Assembly: GCA_002790835.1 (NCBI GenBank)
Contig: PFVX01000004.1
Coordinates: forward strand, 1-55,414
DNA from: a bacterium CG_4_9_14_3_um_filter_65_15
Lineage (GTDB): Bacteria > Krumholzibacteriota > Krumholzibacteriia > LZORAL124-64-63
Length of the DNA: 55,414 nt
Direction: 5' to 3'
The translations under genes were made by a program, and so were the position numbers. A model generated the notes under the pieces. That model did no database searches. It saw nothing but the letters and a program-made list of their open reading frames with translations, and was not told the origin of the DNA. Positions 43,910-53,600 of the stretch are shown here, piece after piece; position 1 is the stretch's first letter; every line of letters starts with the position of its first letter.

Positions 43910-45502
43910 GTGGCTTTCTCCATTCTCTGGGTCGACGACAACATCGAGGAACTGGGCGGCCACGTGCGCTATCTCGGCGAAAAAGGCTACGAGGTCGAGG
44001 GGGTGACCAACGGTCGCGACGCCCTGGCCATCCTGGCGGACCGGGACTTCGACGCCATCCTCCTGGACGAAATGATGCCGGGTATGGGCGGGTTGGAAAC
44101 CCTGGAGGATATCCGCAAGCTCAACGAGCACATCCCGGTGATCATGATCACCAAGAGCGAAGCCGAGGACCTGATGAGTCGGGCCATCGGCAAGCGCATC
44201 GACGACTACCTGGTCAAGCCCGTTTCGCCCCTGCAGATCCTCAGCGCCTTGAAGCGCCAGCTTGAGGCGCGCCGGTTGGCCGGCGAAGAGGTCACGCGGG
44301 AGTACATGAAGAGTTTCATGGGCCTGGGTGATCGCGTTGCGCTGGCGGGCAAGCCCGCCGACTGGGAGCTCATCTACAAGGATCTGGTGACCTGGGGCAT
44401 GGATCTGTACCGCTACAGCGACCACGGCCTGCTGCAGACCCAGGCGGAGCAGATGTCCGCAGCCAACACGGTATTCGCCCGTTTCGTGCGCGAACACTAC
44501 CAGGACTGGGTGAACGTCGACGACGGCCCGGGGGTGGGGAATCCGCAGGCCGCAGGGGACACCGACACCCCCCTGTTCAGCCCGCGGGTCTACGAGACCT
44601 GGATCGAACCGGAGGTGCGGGCCGGTCGCCAGGTTTTCTGGATCGTCATCGATTGCATGCGCCTGGACCAGTTGCGGACCATCGAACCCCTGCTCGAACC
44701 TTACTACCACATCGACCGCCGCCTCTATTGGTCGATCCTGCCCACGGCCACGCCGTATTCGCGCAACGCCCTGTTCGCGGGGCTGTATCCGCTGGACATC
44801 GCCGAGGGCTATCCCCAGTGGTGGATCGGGAACGCGGACCACGAGGGCAGCCGCAACGCCCACGAGGGCGACCTGCTGGGCCAGCTTCTCAAGCGTTTGG
44901 ACAGCCCCGCGGCCGGCAGCATGCGCTACTACAAGGTGTCCGACGCCCGCGACGCCGACATGCTGCACCGCAACCTGGGTTCGCTGGGGGACGTGAAGCT
45001 CGTGGCGGGGGTCTACAACTTCCTGGACATCATGGCCCACGGCCGCAGCCAGAATCGCATCCTCAAGGAGCTGGCCCCGGACGAAGCGGCCTTCTGCACC
45101 CTGATGCGCTCCTGGTTCGAGCACTCCAACCTCTACGAGGTCATGAAGAATCTCGCTCGCCGGGATTGCACCGTATTTCTGACCACCGATCACGGATCGA
45201 TGCTGTGTTCCAAGGCCGTCCAGATCCGCGGCAACCGCGACACCAGCAACAACGTGCGCTACAAGTTCGGCGACAACCTGGGCGTGGACGAGGACAAGGT
45301 CATGATGATCAAGGAGCCGGAGAAGGTCCGCCTGCCGGCCAATACCACCATCGAGAACTACGCCGTCACCACGGAGAACTGCTACCTGGTCTATCCGACC
45401 AACTACCACGAGTACGAGCGGCTGTACCGGGACAGCTTCCAGCACGGCGGCATCACCCTGCAGGAAATGATGTGCCCCTTCGTCATGCTGCGGCCGAGGT
45501 AG
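43910..45502 (+). CDS. porX: PorX-like response regulator with PglZ domain
   Basis: A 530-residue response regulator with the receiver domain at 1-120 (D9/D10, phosphorylation at D53 in LLDEMMPG, K103) and a C-terminal PglZ (alkaline-phosphatase superfamily) domain from about 205. Metal and nucleophile positions are visible: FWIVIDCMRLDQ (D248), the Thr pair in LPTATPYSRN (T279/T281) and TTDHGSM. In Porphyromonas, PorX of this build regulates type IX secretion and has nucleotide phosphodiesterase activity. The GTG start has AAAGGAG upstream. Paired with the PorY-like kinase just before. Confidence 0.93.
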   Translation: MAFSILWVDDNIEELGGHVRYLGEKGYEVEGVTNGRDALAILADRDFDAILLDEMMPGMGGLETLEDIRKLNEHIPVIMITKSEAEDLMSRAIGKRIDDYLVKPVSPLQILSALKRQLEARRLAGEEVTREYMKSFMGLGDRVALAGKPADWELIYKDLVTWGMDLYRYSDHGLLQTQAEQMSAANTVFARFVREHYQDWVNVDDGPGVGNPQAAGDTDTPLFSPRVYETWIEPEVRAGRQVFWIVIDCMRLDQLRTIEPLLEPYYHIDRRLYWSILPTATPYSRNALFAGLYPLDIAEGYPQWWIGNADHEGSRNAHEGDLLGQLLKRLDSPAAGSMRYYKVSDARDADMLHRNLGSLGDVKLVAGVYNFLDIMAHGRSQNRILKELAPDEAAFCTLMRSWFEHSNLYEVMKNLARRDCTVFLTTDHGSMLCSKAVQIRGNRDTSNNVRYKFGDNLGVDEDKVMMIKEPEKVRLPANTTIENYAVTTENCYLVYPTNYHEYERLYRDSFQHGGITLQEMMCPFVMLRPR

Positions 45503-45505
45503 GCC

Positions 45506-46048
45506 ATGGAGACCCCGCAGCACCCCTTGCCCGATCCGGCCGGTTTCCCCTGGGGCATCGAGACCCTCAGCGAGCAGGAGACCGAGGATCTGGGCGCCCG
45601 CCTGGGGGGCCGTCTGGAGGGCGGGGAAACGGTGCTTTTGTACGGACCGCTGGGTGCGGGCAAGACCTGCTTCGTGCGGGGGTTGTGCCACAGCCTGGGG
45701 ATCGACGACGAGGTGGTCTCGCCCACTTTCACCCTGGTCAACACCTACGCGGGTCGCTTGACCGTGCACCATCTGGACTTCTACCGTATCGACCGGGAAA
45801 CCTCCCTGGAGGACATCGGGGTCATGGAGGTCATGGACGAGGTGGCCGCTGGGCGAGCGGTGCTGGTGGCCGAGTGGCCTGATCCCCTGGTCCCTGAGTT
45901 GGTGGGATTGGCCCCGCCCCTGATCTGGCTGGGGACGCCGGGCACCGACCCCGACCAGCGGTTGTGGCGCCTTCGCTACCAGGATGACAAGGCAGCCGCG
46001 CTGGCCGCGGATCTGGGCCTTTCCAAGTTGGGGGAGGGGCCATGCTGA
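45506..46048 (+). CDS. tsaE: tRNA t6A ATPase TsaE
   Basis: A 180-residue P-loop protein needed with TsaB, TsaC and TsaD for N6-threonylcarbamoyl-adenosine at position 37 of tRNAs that read ANN codons. Walker A is LYGPLGAGKTCFVRGLC; VVSPTFTLVNTYAGR and HHLDFYRID follow as in the family. It is 3 bp after porX and overlaps the start of tsaB by 7 bp. A slightly long C-terminus (RLRYQDDKAAALAADLGL) is not otherwise remarkable. Confidence 0.95.
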   Translation: METPQHPLPDPAGFPWGIETLSEQETEDLGARLGGRLEGGETVLLYGPLGAGKTCFVRGLCHSLGIDDEVVSPTFTLVNTYAGRLTVHHLDFYRIDRETSLEDIGVMEVMDEVAAGRAVLVAEWPDPLVPELVGLAPPLIWLGTPGTDPDQRLWRLRYQDDKAAALAADLGLSKLGEGPC

Positions 46049-46830
46049 ACCTGGCCCTGGATACGGCAACCCCCTGGGGCCGCTTCGCCCTGGCCCGGGA
46101 CACCGAACTGCTGGGCTATCGTCCGCTGAACATCCAGGGCAGTTACGCGGACGCGCTGATGCCGGTGATTACCGACTTGTTGGCGGAGGCCGGCTGCACC
46201 CTGGACCAGGTGGGGGGCATCGGCATCACCATGGGGCCCGGCAGCTTCACCGGGGTCCGGATCGGGGTGGCCACCGCCAAGGCTCTGGCCTACGCCCTGG
46301 ATTGCGAACTGGTGGCCGTGACCACCCTGGAAGCCATGGCCGGCGCCCTGCTGGCCGATCATGGCTCCGCCGACCTGGCGGTGCCGGTTTTGGATGCCCG
46401 TCGCGGCGAGGTTTTTGCGGGAGTCTTCGCCCGCGAATCGGGTTGGGTCCGCCCGCTGTCCCCTCCGGCGGCGCGGTCACCGGAGCGATGGTGGCAGGAG
46501 GTCATGACCCTGGTCGAGGATCCCGAGGCACCCATCTACGGCGGTGAAGGTGCGCACCTGCTCCTGGGGCAGGGAGACGGCCTGCGCCCGGAATTGAAGG
46601 CCGTGGGCGAACCGCGCCTGCGCCCCTGGTCCAGCTCCCATCCCCGGACGGCCGCGGCTCTGGCGCTGGCCATGGCCGCCCCCGGTGTCCTGCCGCGGGT
46701 CCACCCCTTTGCCTTGACCCCCGAATACATGCGGGTCTCCGACGCGGAGATCAAACGCCGGGTCGATCTGACCCCTCATGCTCCGGCCAACGGGATTCCG
46801 GATTTCGAGGGAGGCGGGACGCCTTCATGA
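46042..46830 (+). CDS. tsaB: tRNA t6A biosynthesis protein TsaB
   Basis: A 262-residue ASKHA-fold protein, the partner that holds TsaD. Starts NLALDTATPWGRFALARD; GIGITMGPGSFTGVRIGVATAKALA is the family signature. It lacks the HxxxH metal site of TsaD, as expected. It overlaps tsaE (7 bp) and rimI (ATGA), so the three are translationally coupled. tsaC and tsaD are not in the window. Confidence 0.95.
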   Translation: MLNLALDTATPWGRFALARDTELLGYRPLNIQGSYADALMPVITDLLAEAGCTLDQVGGIGITMGPGSFTGVRIGVATAKALAYALDCELVAVTTLEAMAGALLADHGSADLAVPVLDARRGEVFAGVFARESGWVRPLSPPAARSPERWWQEVMTLVEDPEAPIYGGEGAHLLLGQGDGLRPELKAVGEPRLRPWSSSHPRTAAALALAMAAPGVLPRVHPFALTPEYMRVSDAEIKRRVDLTPHAPANGIPDFEGGGTPS

Positions 46831-47303
46831 CCGGTCCGCGGGGCATCACCATCCGACCCCCGCGTCCCCAGGACCTGGCGGCCGTGATCCGCATCGAACA
46901 GGCGAGTTTTTCCGACCCTTGGTCCGATGCGTTCCTGGCCGAGGAACTGGCCAACGACGTGCTGCGGATGGCCCTGGTGGCCGAAGGTCCCGAGGGTGTC
47001 TGTGGCTACGTCATGGCTTGGCGGGTGGCTGAGCAGCTCCACGTGCTCAACATCGCCACCGACCCCGCCTTGCGCCGCCGCGGGGTCGGGGGATTCCTGC
47101 TGCGGGAAGCGGCCCTGCGGGCCTGGGCTCAGGGACTGCGCGAAATCACCCTGGAAGTGCGGCGCAGCAACACCTCGGCGCGCCATTTCTATCGCAAGCG
47201 GGGATTGCAGGAACTCGCTGTCCGCAAAGGGTATTACGCCGACAACGGGGAGGATGCCCTGATCATGACGGGGCCCCTGGATTCGGTCCTGGATTCGGAC
47301 TGA
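46827..47303 (+). CDS. rimI: Ribosomal-protein-alanine N-acetyltransferase RimI
   Basis: A 158-residue GNAT acetyltransferase. The acetyl-CoA loop is RRRGVGG after LNIATDPAL, and the ending RKGYYADNGEDALIM is the C-terminal stretch typical of RimI, which acetylates ribosomal protein S18. The gene overlaps tsaB by 4 bp. The tsaB-rimI pairing is common in bacteria. Confidence 0.93.
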   Translation: MTGPRGITIRPPRPQDLAAVIRIEQASFSDPWSDAFLAEELANDVLRMALVAEGPEGVCGYVMAWRVAEQLHVLNIATDPALRRRGVGGFLLREAALRAWAQGLREITLEVRRSNTSARHFYRKRGLQELAVRKGYYADNGEDALIMTGPLDSVLDSD

Positions 47304-47422
47304 GTCGGGTGCCGATCGGGAATCAAGGGTTGTCCCAACAGGCCCAATGGGGCTAATTTGGCGATCACGAACCGATCGATCACGGGAACACGAAGCATGT
47401 TCCCCCGGCCAAGGAGAACCGT

Positions 47423-48304
47423 TTGTCCTGGTTGACCCAAGCGGCCAAGGGCATCAAGGCCCTGACGAGCCAGAAATCGGACATTCCGGACAATCTGTGG
47501 CGCAAGTGCCCCAACTGCGCGGAAGTCCTGTATCACCGTGAGCTGGATCGCAACCTGTGGGTGTGCGGCGCGTGCGGTCACCACCTGATGTATACCACCG
47601 AGCAGTACATCACCCTTCTGTGCGACGAGGGCTCGTGGCAGGAAACCCACACCGGGATCACCAGCAAGGATCCCCTGGATTTCCGCGATACCAAGCGTTA
47701 TCGCGACCGCATCAAGGCCGCACGCAGCAAGACGGGCAAGGAATCGGCCGTGATGTGCGGGAGGGCGACCATCGGGCTCATTCCCGTCAGCATGTCGATT
47801 CTGGAATTCTCCTTCCTGGGCGGCAGCATGGGCTCGGTGGTAGGCGAGAAGATCAGCCGCGCCCTGCTGGATTCCCTGCGTCACCGGGAGGCGGCCATCA
47901 TCCTGAGCCGCAGCGGCGGCGCCCGCATGCAGGAGTCGTTGCTCTCGCTGATGCAGATGGCCAAGACCAGCGCCGTCCTGGCGCGCCTGCGGGCCGAGGG
48001 CATTCCCTTCATCTCCCTGATGACCAACCCGACCACCGGCGGGGTGACCGCCAGCTTCGCCACCCTGGGCGACGTGAACATCGCCGAGCCCGGGGCCCTG
48101 ATCGGATTCGCCGGTCCGCGGGTGATCAAGCAGACTATCGGAGGCGACCTGCCGGAGGGGTTCCAGTCCTCGGAATTTTTGCTGGAGCACGGCATGCTGG
48201 ATCTGATCAGCGAACGCAAGGATCTCAAGGGCAACCTCGTCCGCGTCCTGAACTGGTTCACCGCCGGCCGTGATGTTTCCGTGCGCCGTCCCCCCCGGGG
48301 ATGA
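47423..48304 (+). CDS. accD: Acetyl-CoA carboxylase carboxyltransferase subunit beta
   Basis: Half of the carboxyltransferase that makes malonyl-CoA for fatty acid synthesis. The 293-residue protein has the zinc ribbon C29-P-N-C32 ... C48-G-A-C51 and the crotonase-fold core with SRSGGARMQESLLSLMQMAK, TNPTTGGVTASFA and GFAGPRVI. The start is a TTG with AAGGAG 7 bp upstream. It follows a 119-bp gap after rimI, where only weak promoter-like matches are visible, and its stop overlaps folC (ATGA). accA is not in the window. Confidence 0.96.
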   Translation: MSWLTQAAKGIKALTSQKSDIPDNLWRKCPNCAEVLYHRELDRNLWVCGACGHHLMYTTEQYITLLCDEGSWQETHTGITSKDPLDFRDTKRYRDRIKAARSKTGKESAVMCGRATIGLIPVSMSILEFSFLGGSMGSVVGEKISRALLDSLRHREAAIILSRSGGARMQESLLSLMQMAKTSAVLARLRAEGIPFISLMTNPTTGGVTASFATLGDVNIAEPGALIGFAGPRVIKQTIGGDLPEGFQSSEFLLEHGMLDLISERKDLKGNLVRVLNWFTAGRDVSVRRPPRG

Positions 48305-49719
48305 GATCCGTGGACAGGAACAGGAATTCTCGCCCGGACGCGGACGCTTTGCCCGGTGAGCCGGGCGTGGGGACGGGCCTGCCCGACCCCTTTCGGGCCC
48401 GTGACCCCGATACGGCCTGGATGTTTGCGCTCAATCGGATGGGCATCCGTCCCGGCCTCTCGCGGATCCACGGCCTGTTGCGGGATCTCGGTGACCCCCA
48501 GGTCGGGTTGCGAACCCTGGTGGTGGCCGGCACCAACGGTAAAGGCAGCACCACCCGCATCCTGGCCCGGCTCCTGCGGGCGGCGGGTTACCGGGTGGCG
48601 ACCTACACCAGCCCCCACCTGCTTCAGGTCACCGAACGGATCCAGATCGACGAGCAATCCCTGTCTTTTGCTGAATTCCGGCGCCGTGTGCGGAGCATCC
48701 GCCCGTTGGTCGAACGCCACCAGGCGAGCTGGTTCGAATCCCTGACGGCCTTGGCGGTGCAGGCCGCCGCCGATGCGGAAGTGGACTTCCTTTGCTGCGA
48801 GACGGGACTGGGTGGCCGGCTCGACGCCTCCAACGCCCTGCCTTCCCAGGCTGTCCTGCTGACGGGCATCGGCCTCGACCATCAGCATATCCTGGGCGAG
48901 ACCCTGCCGGAAATCGCCGCCGAGAAACTGGGCCTGCTCAAACCGCAGGTGCCGTTGTTCTGCGCCCTGCCCGATGAACTCAAAGCCCAGGCCTTCACGG
49001 CCGCGGTGCAGGTAGGGGCTCCGTGCTATTTCCTGGACGAGTTGGCGCGATGGCCCGATGCGGGGGAGCAGCCCGGCTCGCCATGGGATCTTGCCCTGCG
49101 CGACCGCGTGGTGACGGGGCTGCCGGACCACGGCATGCCGTTCCTGCGGCGCAATACCGCCTTGGCGCTCTTGGCGCTGGACGAACTCGAGTCCCGGCTC
49201 GACCTGCAACTGGTGCCCGATCGTGCGGGGGAGGCCCTGGGGAATCTTTTCCTGCCCGGACGGTACCAGCAGGTGTTGACACGTCCGGATTGGATCTTCG
49301 ATACCGCACACAACACCCAAGCCCTGACCGCCTCTCTGGAGCGGTTTCTCGCCCGGCCCCAGCGGGGCCGACGCGTGCTTTTGCTGGGCGGGATGCGGGA
49401 CAAGACCTGGGACGCTGAGGTGCTGGACCTGATCGACCGGGTGGATGAAGTGATGCTGACGCCCATTTCCCTGCCCCGGTCCCGTAGCCGAGAGGAACTG
49501 GAGATCTTGGCCCAAGCCTGGACTGGTGCGACGGTGGCTGCCGATCTCGGCCGGGCCCTGGCCGATCTGACCGCCAGACTCTCCCCGGATGACGCGGTCC
49601 TCGTCACCGGAAGCTGTTTTCTGGTGGCCGAGACCCTGTATCTCATGGGGTCCGACACTCTGGACTCCACCTTGCCGGTGCGGGAGGCCGCATCGGTGAC
49701 CCTGAGGAGCAATACATGA
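48301..49719 (+). CDS. folC: Folylpolyglutamate synthase / dihydrofolate synthase
   Basis: Adds glutamates to folates (and possibly makes dihydrofolate). The 472-residue Mur-ligase-type protein has the P-loop VVAGTNGKGSTTRILARLL, TYTSPHLLQVTERI, CETGLGGRLDASN, GLDHQHILGETL and DTAHNTQALTASL. The first 40 residues are a Pro/Arg/Asp-rich extension not seen in most relatives; the start overlaps the accD stop, so the length is probably real, though a later start cannot be excluded. The ending overlaps the ROK gene by 4 bp. accD-folC adjacency is widespread. Confidence 0.94.
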   Translation: MRSVDRNRNSRPDADALPGEPGVGTGLPDPFRARDPDTAWMFALNRMGIRPGLSRIHGLLRDLGDPQVGLRTLVVAGTNGKGSTTRILARLLRAAGYRVATYTSPHLLQVTERIQIDEQSLSFAEFRRRVRSIRPLVERHQASWFESLTALAVQAAADAEVDFLCCETGLGGRLDASNALPSQAVLLTGIGLDHQHILGETLPEIAAEKLGLLKPQVPLFCALPDELKAQAFTAAVQVGAPCYFLDELARWPDAGEQPGSPWDLALRDRVVTGLPDHGMPFLRRNTALALLALDELESRLDLQLVPDRAGEALGNLFLPGRYQQVLTRPDWIFDTAHNTQALTASLERFLARPQRGRRVLLLGGMRDKTWDAEVLDLIDRVDEVMLTPISLPRSRSREELEILAQAWTGATVAADLGRALADLTARLSPDDAVLVTGSCFLVAETLYLMGSDTLDSTLPVREAASVTLRSNT

Positions 49720-50696
49720 AACGACCTGTGCTGGGCGTGGACGTCGGTGGTACCCGGGCCAAGTTCGTGGTGCTGGGTGATCGGGATCAGGTGCTGCAGA
49801 CCGGTGACGCCGCTTCCGATTCGACCAGCGCGGCGGCGACCCTGCATGCGGTGGCCGCCGCCCTGGATCCTGTCCTGTGGGGCCTGGAAGATGCAGCCGG
49901 AACCCGGGACATGGGCCTGGGCGGAGTCGGGTTGGCCTGCGCCGGCATCGTCGATCCCCACCGCGGATGGTTGGGGCGCTCGCCGAACCTGCCGGGCTGG
50001 GAGAATTCCGACCTGTTCGCCGCCGTCGGCGGTGTTTTCGGCAACGTGGACCGCACCGTGCTCAACGACGTCAACAGCGCCCTGTATGGGGAATTCCGGC
50101 GCGGCGCAGGGCAGGGGTGCCGGGATCTGATCATGATAGCCCTGGGTACGGGGGTGGGCGGCGGAGTCATCCTGCAGGACTCCCTGTTGATCGGCGCCCA
50201 CTGCGGCGCCGGGGAAATCGGTCATATGGTCCTGGATCCCGACGGTCCGGTCTGTCCCTGCGGCAACCGCGGTTGTCTGGAAGCCTACGCCGGCAGCGTT
50301 GCCCTGCTCAAATCCGCTCGTCGTGCGGCGGGCGAGGGCACCGGCCCTCTGGCCGATCTGGTCCGGGATCAGGGGGAAGACCTGACCCCGCGCGACCTGG
50401 CGGATCTGGCCAACGGCGGCGATGGGGCATCCCGCGAACTCTTCGCCGCAGCGGGGCGCAAGCTGGGCCAGGCCGTCGGCAACCTGGTCAACGTGCTGGA
50501 TCCCCAGCGGGTGATCATCGGTGGCGGGGTAGCCGGCGCAGGTGAATTGATTCTCGGCCCCTGCCGGGAGGTTGCCCCCACCATCATTCTTGCCGAGGAG
50601 GCCCGGGACGTGGATATCGTGCCGGCGAGCCTGGGCACCGGGGCCGCGGCCATCGGCGCCGCCCTGATGGCCGGTCGGCAGGAGAGCACCCCTTGA
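49716..50696 (+). CDS. ROK-family sugar kinase (glucokinase-like)
   Basis: A 326-residue ROK kinase. The phosphate-binding start is VLGVDVGGTRAKFVVLG; LNDVNSALYGEF carries the catalytic Asp; and the zinc-binding GHMVLDPDGPVCPCGNRGCLE (CxCGxxGCxE) is complete. It lacks the helix-turn-helix of ROK repressors, so it is an enzyme, most likely a glucokinase or N-acetylhexosamine kinase. It overlaps folC and lptD by 4 bp on each side. Confidence 0.92.
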   Translation: MKRPVLGVDVGGTRAKFVVLGDRDQVLQTGDAASDSTSAAATLHAVAAALDPVLWGLEDAAGTRDMGLGGVGLACAGIVDPHRGWLGRSPNLPGWENSDLFAAVGGVFGNVDRTVLNDVNSALYGEFRRGAGQGCRDLIMIALGTGVGGGVILQDSLLIGAHCGAGEIGHMVLDPDGPVCPCGNRGCLEAYAGSVALLKSARRAAGEGTGPLADLVRDQGEDLTPRDLADLANGGDGASRELFAAAGRKLGQAVGNLVNVLDPQRVIIGGGVAGAGELILGPCREVAPTIILAEEARDVDIVPASLGTGAAAIGAALMAGRQESTP

Positions 50697-53600
50697 ATTC
50701 CGGTTGCCCGGGCAGCGCGACCGACCGCAGGGCGTTCAACCGCCGGGTGCTGGGGCCCGCCTTCCTGGCTGCCCTGGTCCTGGTGACGGGGTGGGGAATC
50801 GGGCACTCCGCAACCGCCCAGCCCCAGGGCGAGCGCGAGACCTCGCGGGTGGGCGCCGACCGGATGGTTTCTCGGCGGATCAACGGGAAAACCATCCGTT
50901 TCTTTTACGACAACTTCTTCATCGATCGCGACACCCTGAAAGCCGTTGCCGACACCGCCGAGGATCACGTGGACGAGGACTACTATCTCCTCTTCGGCCA
51001 CGTCGTCCTGACCAGCAGCAGCGCCGTTCTCCACTGCGACCGCGGCCTGTATCGCAAGGGCGGCGGCGAGGCCGATTTCTCCGGGAACGTCCGCCTCGTG
51101 GACGGCGGCCTGACCGGGACCAGCCTGCGGGGGGAGATGCGCGGCAGCGGACGCTATGTCCGTCTCATCGACGAGGCCCGCATGGTGGACCCCGAATTCA
51201 CCGTCGAGGCGGACACCATCTATCGGGATCGCCGCACGGGTGTCGGCATTGCGATGGGCCACGTCAGGCTGGAAAAGGCCCCCGGCGAGCATGGGCCGGC
51301 CCCTGCGCCCGCCGGTTCCGTCGGCGCGACTCCTGCCGACAGCCTGCGGGGTTCCGCCGCTTCAGACGAGGATTCCACCTGGACCCTGGACTGCCGCAAG
51401 GCCGTTTTCCAGAGCGGAGGCTCGGAAAGCAATTTCTTCGGCGATGTCCGGATGATCGACGGGGAAATGATCGGCACATCCCGCAACGCCGCCGCCCGCC
51501 GCGGGGGGGATCTGTTCCTGTTGATGGGCGACGCCCTGCTGGTGGCGCCCGACTACACCATTCGCGCCGACACCATCAGCCGCAACTCCGTCACGAACCT
51601 GGGCGAGGCCACCGGCAACGTCCGCATCGTCGAACCGGAAGCGAAGAATCTGGTGACCGGCCAGCACGCCGTATTCGATCGCGAGGCGGGCACCGCGCTG
51701 GTGGACAGCCTGCCGTTGTTGACCAGCCACGAGGAGGGCAGCGACCCCATCGTCAGCAGTTCCGGCCGGATGCGGTTTTTCAGCGGAGAAGACCGGGCCG
51801 TCATGGTCGATTCGGTGCGCATCCGCCAGAAGGACACCCGCGCCAGCGCCGATTCCGCCGTGATCTACGGACGCGAGCGCATGATCCTGCTGGGGTCGCC
51901 GGAGGTGCGATTGGGCGACACCAACCTCCTGGTGGGCGAACGGATCGAATTCGAATACGAGGCGGGGGACTTGCGGCGCATGATCCTGCAGGGCAAGGCG
52001 CGCCTGGAGGATTCGACTCCCGACAGCCTGGCCGCCATCTACCGCGGGTTGCCCCCGCTGGACGTGCTGTCCGGTGACACCATCTCCATCGATTTCGAGG
52101 CCGGGAAAATTTACCGCACCCAGGTGGTGGGCGAGGCCGCGAGCCACTACACCCCGCAGGATATCACCGACGAGATCGCCACCAACGACGTGTCCGGGGA
52201 CACCATCGTCATTCATTTTCGCGAGGACAAGGTGCGCAGGGTCGAGGTCTTCGGGGGCGTGACGGGGGTCTATCGCTTCGCCAAGATCGCCGAAATGGAG
52301 CGGCGCCGGAAGAGTCCTGCGCCGCCCGACACGCTGGCGTCGGCCCCGGCGGATTCGGCCGGCCTGGCTGTGGCGTCGCTCGATACCCTGGCTGCGGGCC
52401 AATACGATTTTACCGGGGCCGTTGAGACGGTGGACTACAAGGGCAACAAGGTCGTCTTCAAGCTCGACGACGAATCCATGGAAATCAACGGCGATGGCGA
52501 GCTCAACTACGGAACGATGGAACACACGGCCGGACACATCCTGCTGAACACCGGCAGTCGTGAACTCTACTCCGAGGACCAGCCCTACCTGAAGGACGGC
52601 GACGCGGTGGTCGGCGAACGGATGGGCTACAATTTCCAGTACAAGACCGGAGCGGTGCAATCCGGTGTGACCACGATGGACGGCTACTATTACGTGGGAG
52701 ACGGCATTCGCCGCTATCCTGACGGGACCATGAAGATCAAGGGGGGACACATGACCTCCTGCGACCAGTTCCCGCCCCATTACCACTTCTGGTCCAACAA
52801 CATGATGATGCGCAAGGGCGACAAGGTGGTGGCCGCCCCCATCGTCCTGAAGATCGGGCACGTGCCGGTGTTCGCCTTGCCCTTCTATTACAAAAGCCTC
52901 AAGGAAGGTCGTCAGTCCGGAATCCTCTTTCCCACTTTCGATTTCGGTTGGTCATCCCGCGAGGGCCGCTACATCCGGGACTTCGGATACTACTGGGCGA
53001 CGAACGAATACATGGATTTCATCGTCAAGGGTTCCTATAACGAGCACCAGGATCTGGCCTACCGGATCTCCAACCGCTACGTCAAGCGGTACAGTTTCAA
53101 CGGATCGGTGGACTATTCCCGGGAGATCGGCCTCAGGGGTGCAGGCGAATCGAGCATGTGGTATCTGACCTGGGTCCACTCGCACCCGACCCTGTTCAAC
53201 GACTACAAACTGCGCGTTGATGTCCGCATGTCCAGTTCGCAACTGAGCAGCCAGGACCTGACCAGTTCGGTGCGCCGGAACATCGTCCCCGGCCAGATGA
53301 AATCCACTGCGTACGTCAGCCGCCAATGGAGTTTCGTGGGCGCCAACCTGAGTGCCAGCCGCGATGGTCGCGTCAACGCCGAAGACGACGATCCGGAAAC
53401 CAACAACCTGCTCTACAACCTGACCCTGCCGTCGCTGAAGCTCGACTTCCGCCCCTTCGACCTCAAGGCGCCACTGCGCGGGGGACAGAAGGGAAGCATA
53501 CTGGGCAACCTCCTGCGCAGCACCCACGTCAAACATTCCTACAACCTGAATTCTGACCGTCAGGTCAACGAACTGACCCGGATCACCAAGTACCGCGCCA

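Noticed and set aside
41308-43944. 878-residue antisense open frame over serS and porY
   Set aside because: Shadow of two well-supported genes; low-complexity His/Gln/Gly-rich translation typical of reversed GC-rich codons.
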